Shown here piece after piece: positions 26,198 through 35,815 of a stretch of 64,000 nucleotides of DNA; the stretch's first letter is position 1; the number at the start of each line of letters is the position of its first letter. A program made the position numbers and the translations under genes. Origin of the DNA: Pseudomonas entomophila (GTDB taxonomy: Bacteria > Pseudomonadota > Gammaproteobacteria > Pseudomonadales > Pseudomonadaceae). Where the stretch lies: contig NZ_CP070982.1 of NCBI RefSeq assembly GCF_018417595.1, positions 4,639,001 through 4,703,000 of the forward strand, given 5' to 3'. The notes beneath the pieces are model-generated. The model ran no database searches. It was not told where the DNA came from and saw only the letters and a list, made by a program, of their open reading frames with translations.

Positions 26198-26219
26198 GGC
26201 GCCGTCCATGGACAGCGCC
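26198..26219 (-). terminator. Hairpin just downstream of lepB, possible weak terminator or RNase III site
   Basis: GGCGCcGTCC-AT-GGACaGCGCC is a near-perfect palindrome 9 bp after the lepB stop, followed on the minus strand by ATTGCATTTCT. The T-content is low. Because it lies in the leader of rnc, it could equally be an RNase III autoregulatory site. Confidence 0.4.
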
Positions 26220-26227
26220 GTCGATGC

Positions 26228-27082
26228 TCAATGGATCAGGCCGGCCCGCGACAGGTTCGGGAGATGGCTCAGTTTCGGTTCCGGCCAGCTCATCCAGACC
26301 GCGAACGCCTTGCCGACGATGTTCCGATCCGGAACCATGCCAAGCAGTTCCTTTGGAATGTTCGGGTCATCCCAGTAACGGCTGTCGTTGGAGTTGTCGC
26401 GGTTGTCACCCATCATGAAGTAGTGACCGGCCGGCACGGTCCATTGCTGGTCCGCAGGCATGCGGTAACGGGTCATTTCCTTGCGGATCAGGTGCTCGGC
26501 TTCACCGAGTTTCTCCTTGTACAGCTCGGCGCTGCCCAGGGTGCCCGGCTCGCTGCCGACCAGCTGTTCGGCGATCGGCTGGCCGTTGACGAACAGGCGC
26601 TTGTCGCTGGTGTAGCGAATCTGATCGCCCGGCAAGCCGACCACACGCTTGATGTAGTTGACGTTCGGGTCGGTCGGGTAGCGGAACACCATCACATCCC
26701 CGCGCTGCGGATCCCCCACTTCGATGACCTTCTTGTCGATCACCGGCAGGCGAATGCCGTAGGAGAACTTGTTCACCAGGATGAAGTCGCCCACTTCCAG
26801 CGTCGGTTTCATCGAACCCGACGGGATCTGGAACGGCTCGACCAGGAACGAGCGCAACACCAGCACGATGAACAGCACCGGGAAGAACGACTTGCCGTAT
26901 TCAACCAGCAAGGGCTCCTTGTTCAGGCGTTCGACCACGGCCAGCTCGGGCTGGCTGACGCTGCCCTGGTAGTTGGTGATCGCCGCCCGCCGGCGCGGGG
27001 CCAGGAACAGCAGGTCGATCAGACCCAACAGGCCACAGACGGCGACGGCGATGACAAGCAACAGCGGGAAATTTAGCGACAT
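26228..27082 (-). CDS. lepB: Signal peptidase I
   Basis: 284 residues. Two N-terminal membrane segments precede the catalytic Ser in IPSGSMKPTL and the general-base Lys in VNYIKRVVGLPGD; GDNRDNSNDSRYW is the box E motif. LepB removes signal peptides from Sec and Tat cargo, including several proteins encoded here. The start lies 5 bp after the lepA stop, the conserved lepA-lepB arrangement. Confidence 0.97.
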   Translation of the reverse strand: MSLNFPLLLVIAVAVCGLLGLIDLLFLAPRRRAAITNYQGSVSQPELAVVERLNKEPLLVEYGKSFFPVLFIVLVLRSFLVEPFQIPSGSMKPTLEVGDFILVNKFSYGIRLPVIDKKVIEVGDPQRGDVMVFRYPTDPNVNYIKRVVGLPGDQIRYTSDKRLFVNGQPIAEQLVGSEPGTLGSAELYKEKLGEAEHLIRKEMTRYRMPADQQWTVPAGHYFMMGDNRDNSNDSRYWDDPNIPKELLGMVPDRNIVGKAFAVWMSWPEPKLSHLPNLSRAGLIH

Positions 27083-27087
27083 AGGAC

Positions 27088-28887
27088 CTAGCTATCCAAC
27101 CTGAGCACGGCGAGGAAGGCTTCCTGTGGAATCTCCACGTTACCCACCTGTTTCATGCGTTTCTTACCGGCCTTCTGCTTCTCCAGCAGCTTCTTCTTAC
27201 GGCTGACGTCGCCACCGTAGCACTTGGCCAGTACGTTCTTTCTGAGCGCCTTGACGGTTGTCCGCGCGATGATCTGGCCGCCAATGGCTGCCTGGATCGC
27301 CACATCGAACATCTGCCGAGGGATCAGTTCCTTCATCTTTTCGGTCAACGCACGGCCTTTGTAGGCGGCGTTGTCGCGGTGCACGATCAGGGCCAGGGCA
27401 TCGACCTTGTCACCGTTGATCAGCACGTCCAGCTTGACCAGGTTGGCCGACTGGTAGCGATCGAAATGATAGTCCAGCGAAGCGTAGCCGCGGCTGGTCG
27501 ATTTCAGGCGGTCGAAGAAGTCCAGGACCACTTCGTTCATGGGTAGGTCGTAGCGCACCTGCACCTGGCTGCCGAGGAACTGCATGTCGCGCTGCACGCC
27601 ACGCTTCTCGATGCACAGGGTGATGACGTTGCCCAGGTGCTCCTGCGGCACCAGGATGGTCGCAGTGACGATCGGCTCGCGGAAATCGTTGACCGCCGAG
27701 ACGTCCGGCAGCTTCGACGGGTTGTCGACGGTGATGGTCTCGCCGGTCTTGAGCTCGAGCTCGTAGATCACGCTCGGGGCGGTGGTGATCAGGTCCAGGT
27801 CGTATTCGCGCTCCAGGCGCTCCTGGATGATCTCCATGTGCAGCATGCCGAGGAAGCCGCAGCGGAAGCCGAAGCCCAGGGCGTCGGAGCTCTCCGGCAT
27901 GTATTGCAGCGACGAGTCGTTCAGCGTGAGTTTCTGCAGGGCGTCGCGGAAATCTTCGAAGTCGTCGGAGCTGACCGGGAACAGGCCGGCATAGACCTGC
28001 GGCTGGATCTTCTTGAAGCCTGGCAGCACTTCGACTTCGGGCGTGCTCGACAGGGTCAGGGTGTCACCCACTGGCGCGCCGTGAATATCCTTGATGCTGG
28101 CGATGATGAAGCCTACTTCGCCGGCTTTCAGATCAGCGGTTTGCGTGTGTTTCGGGGTGAACACACCGACGCTGTCGACCAGGTGCACCTTGCCGGTGGA
28201 CTTGACCAGGATCTTGTCACCCTTCTTGACGCGGCCCTGGCGCACGCGCACCAGCGAGACCACGCCCAGGTAGTTGTCGAACCAGGAGTCGATGATCAGC
28301 GCCTGCAACGGCGCGTCGATCTCACCTTCTGGCGCGGGAATGGTCTGTACCAGGCGCTCGAGCACCTCGTCGACGCCCATGCCGCTCTTGGCGCTGCAGG
28401 CCACGGCGTCGGTGGCGTCGATGCCGATGATTTTCTCGATCTCGTCCTTGACGCGGTCCGGGTCGGCCTGGGGCAGGTCCATCTTGTTCAGCACGGGCAT
28501 GACTTCCAGGCCCTGCTCGATGGCGGTGTAGCAGTTGGCGACCGACTGGGCCTCGACGCCTTGACCGGCGTCCACCACCAGCAGCGCGCCCTCGCAGGCG
28601 GCCAGCGAACGCGAGACTTCGTAGGTGAAGTCGACGTGGCCGGGGGTGTCGATGAAGTTCAGCTGGTAAGTCTTACCATCCTGCGCCTTGTAGTGCAGCG
28701 TGACACTGTGGGCCTTGATGGTGATCCCGCGTTCGCGCTCCAGGTCCATGGAATCGAGGACCTGGGCTTCCATTTCGCGCGCCGTCAGGCCACCGCACAT
28801 CTGGATGAAACGGTCGGCCAGCGTCGACTTGCCATGGTCGATGTGGGCGATGATGGAGAAATTGCGGATATGACTCAAATCACTCAC
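27088..28887 (-). CDS. lepA: Elongation factor 4 (LepA), ribosomal GTPase
   Basis: 599 residues, full length. The G-motifs are [37 protein letters not shown] and SAKSG. The LepA-specific C-terminal domain is present ([12 protein letters not shown] linker, later [27 protein letters not shown]). It acts on the ribosome during translation. Start ATG 28887. A REP pair and the mucD terminator lie upstream. Confidence 0.98.
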   Translation of the reverse strand: MSDLSHIRNFSIIAHIDHGKSTLADRFIQMCGGLTAREMEAQVLDSMDLERERGITIKAHSVTLHYKAQDGKTYQLNFIDTPGHVDFTYEVSRSLAACEGALLVVDAGQGVEAQSVANCYTAIEQGLEVMPVLNKMDLPQADPDRVKDEIEKIIGIDATDAVACSAKSGMGVDEVLERLVQTIPAPEGEIDAPLQALIIDSWFDNYLGVVSLVRVRQGRVKKGDKILVKSTGKVHLVDSVGVFTPKHTQTADLKAGEVGFIIASIKDIHGAPVGDTLTLSSTPEVEVLPGFKKIQPQVYAGLFPVSSDDFEDFRDALQKLTLNDSSLQYMPESSDALGFGFRCGFLGMLHMEIIQERLEREYDLDLITTAPSVIYELELKTGETITVDNPSKLPDVSAVNDFREPIVTATILVPQEHLGNVITLCIEKRGVQRDMQFLGSQVQVRYDLPMNEVVLDFFDRLKSTSRGYASLDYHFDRYQSANLVKLDVLINGDKVDALALIVHRDNAAYKGRALTEKMKELIPRQMFDVAIQAAIGGQIIARTTVKALRKNVLAKCYGGDVSRKKKLLEKQKAGKKRMKQVGNVEIPQEAFLAVLRLDS

Positions 28888-29006
28888 GGGTCAACACTCG
28901 AAAAGGCTGCGAGCCGGACGCCCGCCGAAAAATAGCCGGGAATTGTACCTCAAGCTGCGGGGATATGGGAGATTCCTGATCGGCTGCCATCCCTGTCGTG
29001 CAATCC

Positions 29007-29098
29007 ACTGTGGGAGCGGGCTTGCCCGCTAAAGCGCCAGCAGGCGCGACGCGACCTGCCGGTAGAACGCCTTCGCGGGCAAGCCCGCTCCGACAGGG
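29007..29098. repeat. REP/BIME inverted pair between mucD and lepA
   Basis: ctgtgggagcgggcttgcccgct and the inverted cgcgggcaagcccgctccgacagg, ~45 bp apart, just beyond the mucD terminator. Confidence 0.83.
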
Positions 29099-29115
29099 AA
29101 TTGTGAAATATTATG

Positions 29116-29142
29116 AAAAAGGGCAGCCGAAGCTGCCCTTTT
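29116..29142 (-). terminator. Rho-independent terminator of mucD
   Basis: On the minus strand: AAAAGGGCAGC-TTCG-GCTGCCCTTTTT, a 7-bp GC stem capped by a stable TTCG tetraloop with A/T tails on both sides, 18 bp after the mucD stop. Textbook form; the A-tract makes it potentially bidirectional. Confidence 0.9.
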
Positions 29143-29159
29143 CCTACTTCAGAACCCGC

Positions 29160-30599
29160 TTATTCAGCCAGTTTGAAGGTAATGAAGCTCGCACGCCCCT
29201 GGCGCAGCACGCGCATGGACACCGAACGGTTCTTCGGCAGTTCCTTGGCGATCTCGGTGAACTGCTTGGCCGAGGCGATGGCCTGGTTGTTCAGGTGGCT
29301 GATGACATCGCCCGGACGCAGGCCGATCAGTGCCGCCGGGCCATCCTGGACTTCCTTGATGACCACGCCGCCCTTGAGCTCCAGCGCCTTCTTCTGCTCG
29401 GCGCTCAGGTCGGCCACGGACACCCCCAGACGGTTGCTGCTGCGCTCGGCGCTGCCGTCGGCACCCAGGCCCGCACCGATGTCGGCGTCATCTTCCGGCA
29501 ACGCGCCGATGGTGATGTCGAGGTTCTGGCGCTTGCCGTTGCGGATGATCTCAAGCTTGGCCTTCTCGCCATCCTTGAGGCTGCCGACCAGGTGCGGCAG
29601 GTCGGCGGACATGACGATCGGCTGGCCGTTCATGCTCAGGATCACATCACCCACCTGCAGGCCGCCCTTGGCTGCCGGGCCGTTTTCCAGGACCTGGGCC
29701 ACCAGGGCGCCGGCCGGCTTGTCCAGGCCGAACGATTCGGCGAGATCCTTGTTGACCTCCTGGATCACCACGCCCAGCCAGCCGCGGCTGACCTTGCCGT
29801 CTTTCTTCAGCTGGTTCGACACGTCGATCGCCACATCGATCGGGATGGCGAACGACAGGCCCATGAAGCCACCGGAACGGGTGAAGATCTGCGAGTTGAT
29901 ACCCACCACCTCGCCCTTCATGTTGAACAGCGGGCCACCGGAGTTGCCCGGGTTGATGGCCACGTCGGTCTGGATGAACGGTACGTAGGTGTCGTTGGGC
30001 AGGGTACGGCCCTTGGCGCTGACGATACCCTTGGTCACCGAGTGGTCGAAGCCGAACGGCGAACCGATGGCCAGCACCCACTCACCCACTTTCAGCTTCT
30101 CGGAGTCACCCAGCTTGACGGTCGGCAGGTTCTTGCCCTCGACCTTGAGCAAGGCCACGTCGGTGCGCGGGTCGGTGCCGACCAGTTTGGCTTGCAACTC
30201 ACTGCGGTCGGACAGGCGGACAATGATTTCGTCGGCGTCGGCGACCACGTGGTTGTTGGTCAGCACGTAGCCGTCGTCGGAGATGATGAAGCCCGAGCCC
30301 AGCGACTGCGCCTCGCGCTGGCGGTCGCCACGGGGCGAGCGCGGTTGCTGCGGCATGTTGCGCTCGAAGAACTCGCGGAACATCGGCGGCAGCCCTTCGA
30401 GGTCGGGCATCTGCCCGGCGGCGACGCGGCGGTCCGGCAGCTTCTGCTTGGTACTGATGTTGACCACCGCCGGTGAGGCCTGCTCGACCAGGGTGGTGAA
30501 GTCCGGCAGGGACTCCTCGGCCTGGGCGCAGAGCACCTGGCCGAGCATGAGCACGGCGGCGAACATCGAGAGATAGGTTTTCAAGCGTGGTATTGACAT
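29160..30599 (-). CDS. mucD: Periplasmic serine protease MucD (DegP/HtrA family)
   Basis: 479 residues. A signal peptide (MLGQVLCAQA|EE) is followed by a trypsin-like domain with the His in TNNHVV, Asp in TDVALLKV and Ser in NPGNSGGPL. Two PDZ domains follow (about 270-360 and 385-470). MucD degrades misfolded envelope proteins and damps AlgU signalling in P. aeruginosa. ATG 30599 follows GGGAGCCG; upstream in-frame codons are not needed. It lies 167 bp from mucB with no mucC between. Confidence 0.96.
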   Translation of the reverse strand: MSIPRLKTYLSMFAAVLMLGQVLCAQAEESLPDFTTLVEQASPAVVNISTKQKLPDRRVAAGQMPDLEGLPPMFREFFERNMPQQPRSPRGDRQREAQSLGSGFIISDDGYVLTNNHVVADADEIIVRLSDRSELQAKLVGTDPRTDVALLKVEGKNLPTVKLGDSEKLKVGEWVLAIGSPFGFDHSVTKGIVSAKGRTLPNDTYVPFIQTDVAINPGNSGGPLFNMKGEVVGINSQIFTRSGGFMGLSFAIPIDVAIDVSNQLKKDGKVSRGWLGVVIQEVNKDLAESFGLDKPAGALVAQVLENGPAAKGGLQVGDVILSMNGQPIVMSADLPHLVGSLKDGEKAKLEIIRNGKRQNLDITIGALPEDDADIGAGLGADGSAERSSNRLGVSVADLSAEQKKALELKGGVVIKEVQDGPAALIGLRPGDVISHLNNQAIASAKQFTEIAKELPKNRSVSMRVLRQGRASFITFKLAE

Positions 30600-30766
30600 A
30601 CGGCTCCCGTCACAACGAGCGTAGTTAGCAGTAAGGTCCCTGCAGAAGCAGGAAAGGCCAGACTCCGAGAAGCCTGACCTATAGAAAATTTGCGCCTGGA
30701 TTGCAAATGACAATGCTTTAATTTCATGTCAGCTCTGTGTAACAAGAGCTGTCAGAAGGCGCGCCG

Positions 30767-31732
30767 TCATTGACGCGCCTGGGCATCCTGGGCCCGCATC
30801 GACAAGGCGACACGCTCGGCGGTGCCCAGAGGGATCTCGCCGACCACGGTGACCATCACCTTGCCCTTGGGCGTGGTCAGCCGACGTGATACCGCCACGG
30901 TCGGCCCGAGCTGCGTACGGATATCGTTACCGCCACTTTCGCTGATCGGTTCGAGGAACACCGAGAAGCGTGCCAGCCCATCGTCATACATCAAGCTGCT
31001 GACCGTACTCTTGTTTTGCGGATCGCGACGCACGGCACTGCTGATCAGTTCAAAACCTGGTGGCAGCCAGTCGGAACGCCAGCCGGCAACCGCCTCTGAT
31101 GCAGTGGTCGCAACACGCTCCACAGGCTTGCACGCCGCGCTGGCGCTGAGGTCGGCATCGGTTGGTTGATCGTCGGTATCCAGGCGGGTCATCTGGAAGC
31201 GCTCGAGCAACTGGCCCTTGTCGCTGAGCATCAACGAACGCAGGGGCAGGCCGGTGCGTCGGTCCAGGTGCAGCTCGAAGGCGTATCGGTGCTGGTCGCG
31301 CGGAGTGAGCGTCACGATCACCGCGTCGCGGCCGGCGACGCGGGACTTGCCGGCCACGCTCAGGTCATACCAGCCCATCAGTTTCAAAGGATCGAGTACA
31401 CGCGGCGCGGAGTCGGGCGGTGAACCCACTCCGCTGGCCAAAGCGCCGCTGACACATTGCACCTTGCCATCGACCCGAACGATTTCCTGGGCAGCGCCAT
31501 CGAGCTGCAACAACCGCTCACTGACCTTGCCGTCGCGGACGCGATGCCAGATATCGTGGGTGGAGAAGCTGCCATTGCGTTCGTAGACGAAGGCGCCCTG
31601 GTAACTCTGCTCTTGTTCAGCTCGTGCCAGCCTGTTCAACCACTCGCTCGCCTCAGGCGAAGAGTTGGCCGCCAGGGCCTGTACCGTGAGACTGCTGCCG
31701 AGCAGCAGCGACAGGAGAGGTAGCGCGCGCAT
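30767..31732 (-). CDS. mucB: Sigma factor AlgU regulatory protein MucB (RseB)
   Basis: 321 residues with a signal peptide (LGSSLTVQALA) and a two-domain MucB/RseB fold, including the conserved SYQGAFVYERNG and LMYDDGLARFSVFLEP. It binds the periplasmic part of MucA and protects it from proteolysis until envelope stress. It starts 12 bp after mucA. Confidence 0.96.
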   Translation of the reverse strand: MRALPLLSLLLGSSLTVQALAANSSPEASEWLNRLARAEQEQSYQGAFVYERNGSFSTHDIWHRVRDGKVSERLLQLDGAAQEIVRVDGKVQCVSGALASGVGSPPDSAPRVLDPLKLMGWYDLSVAGKSRVAGRDAVIVTLTPRDQHRYAFELHLDRRTGLPLRSLMLSDKGQLLERFQMTRLDTDDQPTDADLSASAACKPVERVATTASEAVAGWRSDWLPPGFELISSAVRRDPQNKSTVSSLMYDDGLARFSVFLEPISESGGNDIRTQLGPTVAVSRRLTTPKGKVMVTVVGEIPLGTAERVALSMRAQDAQARQ

Positions 31733-31744
31733 GATCCTCCTTAC

Positions 31745-32335
31745 TTAACGGTTTTCCAGGCTGGCGGCGCGGGCGTAAGGGAGTGCGGTTTCATTACCCT
31801 TGAGTGCCGATTCCTGGGCATGCTGGCGCAGATAGCCTGGCAGGCGCTGATCCCAGCCGGCCTGGTTCTGCAGGACACCGTTGGCCATCGGGCCGGTCGG
31901 TTGTTCGCTGCTTTCACTATAGCCTGCCAGAACAGCCGGGCCTTGCGTCTGAGGCATGCTCAGGCCTTGCTGTACAGGCTGCTGTGCAGCCAGTTCGGCA
32001 CCGGTGATCTCGTCCTGGTTGTAGAAGCGTACGCCTGCCAGCACCGCGACGGTTACCGAAGCGGCCACGGCCAGGCGGCCGATGCTGCGCCACGGGCCTT
32101 GCTTGACCTTCACTGGCACGGCCTCGTCGGCCAGCGCCGCGGACACTGCCGAGGCGATATCCAGCTTGGGCAGCAGCAGTTCCTTGTGCATCGCCGCGCG
32201 AGCGACTTGATAACGCGACCAGGTGGCGCGGGTTTCGGCATCGTCCGCGGCGTTCAGCACGCGACGCAGTTCAAGCTCGTCCGCTTCGTTATCCATCACC
32301 GCGGACAGCGATTCCTGCAAAGCTTCACGACTCAT
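31745..32335 (-). CDS. mucA: Anti-sigma factor MucA (RseA)
   Basis: 196 residues. The cytoplasmic AlgU-binding N-terminus begins MSREALQESLSAVMDNEADELELRRVL. One membrane segment (about 86-105; LAVAASVTVAVLAGV) and a periplasmic tail follow. The frame is intact, with none of the truncations found in mucoid isolates. It starts 31 bp after algU. Confidence 0.96.
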   Translation of the reverse strand: MSREALQESLSAVMDNEADELELRRVLNAADDAETRATWSRYQVARAAMHKELLLPKLDIASAVSAALADEAVPVKVKQGPWRSIGRLAVAASVTVAVLAGVRFYNQDEITGAELAAQQPVQQGLSMPQTQGPAVLAGYSESSEQPTGPMANGVLQNQAGWDQRLPGYLRQHAQESALKGNETALPYARAASLENR

Positions 32336-32366
32336 GGCGGTTCCTCTCTTGGCTGTCGCCGCTGTC

Positions 32367-32948
32367 TCAGGATTCCTGCAACAACGGTTGCAGGGCTTTA
32401 TCTATGGCCTCCCGAGCGCGAAAAATTCGAGAGCGCACGGTACCCACCGGACATTGCATGACACTGGCAATGTCTTCGTAACTCAGACCATCGAACTCGC
32501 GCAGTGTCAGTGCCGTGCGCAAATCTTCCGGCAGTTGCTGGATGGTGCGATGGACAGTGCCTTCGATTTCATCCCGCAACAACGAGCGCTCTGGGGACTC
32601 GAGATCCTTGAGACCATGATCGCCGTCGTAAAACTCCGCATCCTCGGAGCTCACATCGCTGTCAGGTGGCCGTCTTCCACGGGACACCAGATAGTTCTTC
32701 GCCGTGTTGATGGCGATGCGGTACAGCCAGGTATAGAACGCACTGTCACCGCGAAAATTACCGAGCGCCCGGTATGCCTTGATGAAGGCTTCCTGCGCCA
32801 CGTCTTGCGCTTCATGGGTGTCGTGGACGAAACGCACGATCAACCCGAGAATCTTGTGCTGGTACTTCAACACCAACAGATCGAACGCTCGCCTGTCGCC
32901 GCGCTGCACGCGCTCGACAAGCTGCTGATCCTCTTCCTGGGTTAGCAT
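32367..32948 (-). CDS. algU: Extracytoplasmic-function sigma factor AlgU (sigma-22/RpoE)
   Basis: 193 residues, the exact usual length, starting MLTQEED. Region 2 contains FDLLVLKYQHKILGLIVRFV and AFYTWLYRIAINTAKNYL; region 4 contains LPEDLRTALTLREFDGLSYEDIASVM and GTVRSRIFRAREA. It drives envelope-stress and exopolysaccharide genes. ATG 32948 has GAGGAG 5 bases upstream; a GTG two codons earlier overlaps that site and is rejected. Two sigma-22 type promoters lie upstream. Confidence 0.98.
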   Translation of the reverse strand: MLTQEEDQQLVERVQRGDRRAFDLLVLKYQHKILGLIVRFVHDTHEAQDVAQEAFIKAYRALGNFRGDSAFYTWLYRIAINTAKNYLVSRGRRPPDSDVSSEDAEFYDGDHGLKDLESPERSLLRDEIEGTVHRTIQQLPEDLRTALTLREFDGLSYEDIASVMQCPVGTVRSRIFRAREAIDKALQPLLQES

Positions 32949-33007
32949 GAACACTCCTCAATGAACTCGAAGGAGCGTTGCAACAGCCATCGTTCAGGCT
33001 TGCATAC

Positions 33008-33034
33008 ATAGACTCGGGCTTTGCGCAAAAGTTC
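33008..33034 (-). promoter_or_regulatory. Proximal AlgU (sigma-22)-dependent promoter of algU
   Basis: Minus strand: GAACTT (33034-33029), 16-base spacer, TCTAT (33012-33008), matching GAACTT-N16/17-TCTnA with one change. It lies 60 bases upstream of the algU start and implies autoregulation, as known in P. aeruginosa. Confidence 0.82.
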
Positions 33035-33202
33035 TCCCCTCCAAGCAAGTTTCCTGCGGCCCTCGGTCGGCTCGCACGAAAGACGCGGCGCGGTCACGGC
33101 CGGCTGCGTCGATAATCTGGTTTCATACACGCAGGTGTCAGCCCGGGATAGAGCTGCCGCCGTGCGTCGCCGCGACAAAATGTGGCGTGCGGGCAGCCTT
33201 CA

Positions 33203-33230
33203 TAGGATTTGCGGCACCGCCGGAAAGTTC
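33203..33230 (-). promoter_or_regulatory. Distal AlgU-type promoter of algU
   Basis: Minus strand: GAACTT (33230-33225), 17-base spacer, TCCTA (33207-33203). It would give a leader of roughly 250 nt. P. aeruginosa algU also has two AlgU-dependent promoters. The rest of the 438-bp algU-nadB gap has no gene; the nadB promoter must lie on its right side but no clear sigma-70 match was seen. Confidence 0.65.
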
Positions 33231-33386
33231 CCCAGAACGTCGCCATTGCTCCGCAAGCGCCATTGGAAATCAGGCACCCGGGGCTGCTATAAAGGCATCC
33301 CCGGCCAGGTTTCACGATAGTTTCACAATGCCATCTGCGCTCGACTATTGTGCCGTGCCCCCTCCAAAGATTACTAGTGTCCCGAC

Positions 33387-34997
33387 ATGAGCAAACAATT
33401 CCAACATGATGTCCTGGTGATCGGTAGTGGTGCCGCCGGTCTCAGCCTGGCACTGAACCTCCCTGGCCACCTGCGCATCGCCGTGCTGAGCAAGGGCGAC
33501 CTGGCCAACGGTTCGACCTTCTGGGCTCAGGGCGGTGTCGCCGCAGTGCTCGACGACACCGACACCGTGCAATCCCATGTCGAAGACACCCTCAACGCCG
33601 GGGGCGGCCTGTGCCACGAGGACGCGGTGCGCTTCACCGTCGAGCACAGCCGCGAAGCCATTCAATGGTTGATCGAGCAAGGCGTGCCGTTCACCCGCGA
33701 CGAACACTACAGCGTCGACGACGGTGGATTCGAGTTCCACCTGACCCGCGAGGGCGGCCACAGTCACCGGCGCATCATCCATGCCGCCGACGCCACCGGC
33801 GCGGCCATTTTCACCACCCTGCTGGAACAGGCGCGCCAGCGCTCGAACATCGACCTGCTCGAACAACGCGTGGCCGTCGACTTGATCACCGAGCGTCGCC
33901 TGGGCCTGGAAGGCGAACGTTGCCTGGGCGCTTATGTACTGGACCGCAACACTGGCGAAGTCGACACCTTCGGTGCGCGCTTCACCGTGCTGGCCACAGG
34001 CGGCGCGGCCAAGGTCTACCTCTATACCAGCAACCCCGACGGCGCTTGCGGCGATGGCATCGCCATGGCCTGGCGCGCTGGCTGCCGGGTGGCGAACCTG
34101 GAGTTCAACCAGTTCCACCCGACCTGCCTGTACCACCCGCAGGCCAAGAGCTTCCTGATCACCGAAGCCCTGCGCGGCGAAGGCGCCCTGCTGCGCCTGC
34201 CCAACGGCGAGCGGTTCATGCCGCGCTTCGACCCCCGTGAAGAACTGGCGCCCCGGGATATCGTCGCCCGCGCCATCGACCATGAAATGAAACGCCTGGG
34301 TGTGGACTGCGTGTACCTGGACATCAGCCACAAGCCTGCCGACTTCATCAAGAGCCACTTCCCCACCGTCTACGAGCGCTGCCTCACCTTCGGTATCGAC
34401 ATCACCCGCCAACCAATCCCGGTGGTGCCTGCGGCGCACTACACCTGCGGCGGAGTCATGGTCGATGACCGTGGCCACACTGATGTACCTGGCCTGTACG
34501 CCATCGGCGAGACCAGTTTCACCGGCCTGCACGGCGCCAACCGCATGGCCAGCAACTCGCTGCTCGAGTGTTTCGTCTACGGTCGCGCCGCCGCCACCGA
34601 CATCGTGGCCCACCTGGAACAGGTCGCCATGCCCCGCGCCCTGCCCTGCTGGGATGCCAGCCAGGTCACTGACTCGGATGAAGACGTGATCATCGCGCAC
34701 AACTGGGACGAGCTGCGGCGCTTCATGTGGGACTACGTGGGGATCGTGCGCACCAGCAAGCGCCTGCAGCGCGCCGAGCACCGGGTACGCATGCTGCTGG
34801 ACGAGATCGACGAGTTCTACAGCAACTACAAGGTCAGCCGCGACCTGATCGAGCTGCGCAACCTGGCACAGGTGGCCGAGCTGATGATTCGTTCGGCGAT
34901 GCAGCGCAAGGAGAGCCGTGGGCTGCATTACACGCTGGATTATCCGGGAATGCTGCCTGAGGCCAGGGACACGATCCTCAGCCCGGCCGCGGGCTGA
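33387..34997 (+). CDS. nadB: L-aspartate oxidase
   Basis: 536 residues. The FAD-binding motif is [15 protein letters not shown]; also present are the substrate-loop region [27 protein letters not shown], the active-site stretch [12 protein letters not shown] and [26 protein letters not shown]. NadB oxidises aspartate to iminoaspartate, the first step of NAD synthesis. It is divergent from algU. Its last 20 bp overlap the 3' end of ygfX on the other strand. Confidence 0.97.
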   Translation: MSKQFQHDVLVIGSGAAGLSLALNLPGHLRIAVLSKGDLANGSTFWAQGGVAAVLDDTDTVQSHVEDTLNAGGGLCHEDAVRFTVEHSREAIQWLIEQGVPFTRDEHYSVDDGGFEFHLTREGGHSHRRIIHAADATGAAIFTTLLEQARQRSNIDLLEQRVAVDLITERRLGLEGERCLGAYVLDRNTGEVDTFGARFTVLATGGAAKVYLYTSNPDGACGDGIAMAWRAGCRVANLEFNQFHPTCLYHPQAKSFLITEALRGEGALLRLPNGERFMPRFDPREELAPRDIVARAIDHEMKRLGVDCVYLDISHKPADFIKSHFPTVYERCLTFGIDITRQPIPVVPAAHYTCGGVMVDDRGHTDVPGLYAIGETSFTGLHGANRMASNSLLECFVYGRAAATDIVAHLEQVAMPRALPCWDASQVTDSDEDVIIAHNWDELRRFMWDYVGIVRTSKRLQRAEHRVRMLLDEIDEFYSNYKVSRDLIELRNLAQVAELMIRSAMQRKESRGLHYTLDYPGMLPEARDTILSPAAG

Positions 34998-35451
34998 GGC
35001 GTTGCCGGTGAGACCACCTGCGCCGGCTGAACTTCAGGCGCACTCTCAGGCGGCGATGCTCGTCAGGGGCAAGCGCGTCCTTGGCAACACACTGGCCTTG
35101 CCCCAACCATCGCCCCTGGCGCACAAAACGCAACACCACCAATCCCGGTAACGCCACGCTATCGCGACATAGCCGCACCGGCTGCCAGCCTCGGGCCCGG
35201 CAATACAGCCGCCAGCCTTGTGCGTCGCGGCGCAGGCCGGTGATGGCTTCAGGATGAGTAAGCAGGATCCGGCGGGGAATGACCCAGAATGCGTGGGCCA
35301 GCAAGGCAATCAGCAAAAGGCCGCAAAGCCAGGCGGGTATCGCAACAACGGCAAGCGTGATGATCGCCAGCGCCAGGCTGGCGAGGTAGGCCGTCAGCAG
35401 GCGACCAGAGCCCTGCCAACGGCACTCGAAGCTGTCACTTGGGCTGGACAC
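34978..35451 (-). CDS. YgfX/CptA-like inner membrane protein
   Basis: 157 residues with a hydrophobic hairpin near the N-terminus ([39 protein letters not shown]), then a basic soluble tail. Placement directly after sdhE (17-bp overlap) matches the sdhE-ygfX pair of enterobacteria, where YgfX has been proposed as a toxin-like membrane protein affecting cytoskeletal or flavinylation functions. The family call is from topology and context more than motif. Confidence 0.68.
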   Translation of the reverse strand: MSSPSDSFECRWQGSGRLLTAYLASLALAIITLAVVAIPAWLCGLLLIALLAHAFWVIPRRILLTHPEAITGLRRDAQGWRLYCRARGWQPVRLCRDSVALPGLVVLRFVRQGRWLGQGQCVAKDALAPDEHRRLRVRLKFSRRRWSHRQRLSPRPG

Positions 35452-35689
35452 GGTCCAGGATGATGCGGACCATGCGCTGCAGCTCCGGGTCTTCCGACTC
35501 GCTGCGCTCCATGAACCAGCCGAACATGTCCTGGTCTTCGCAGGTCAGCAGCCGACGGTACAGTGCGCGGTCATCTTCGCTCAGGCTTGAATAGACTTCC
35601 TGGGTGAAGGGGACCAGCAGCACGTCCAGTTCCAGCATGCCGCGGCGGCTGTGCCAGAAAAGCCGGTTGAGTTCAGTTTGTTCGACCAT
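35435..35689 (-). CDS. sdhE: Succinate dehydrogenase flavinylation factor SdhE
   Basis: 84 residues with the RRGMLELD signature ([12 protein letters not shown]) and [11 protein letters not shown]. SdhE helps attach FAD covalently to SdhA. Start ATG 35689 follows GAGGAGGGCCCC. It is divergent from ygfZ across a 126-bp gap that must hold both promoters. Confidence 0.95.
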   Translation of the reverse strand: MVEQTELNRLFWHSRRGMLELDVLLVPFTQEVYSSLSEDDRALYRRLLTCEDQDMFGWFMERSESEDPELQRMVRIILDRVQPK

Positions 35690-35815
35690 GGGGCCCTCCT
35701 CGAATGGTCGCGCAGTATACCGCGCAGCGGACGAAGCGACACAGGGCGTTGGTCTAGTCACCTACCTATTTTGTTACTGGCGTTCTATGATGGCCGCCAG
35801 TCTTTAGCTACCGCG

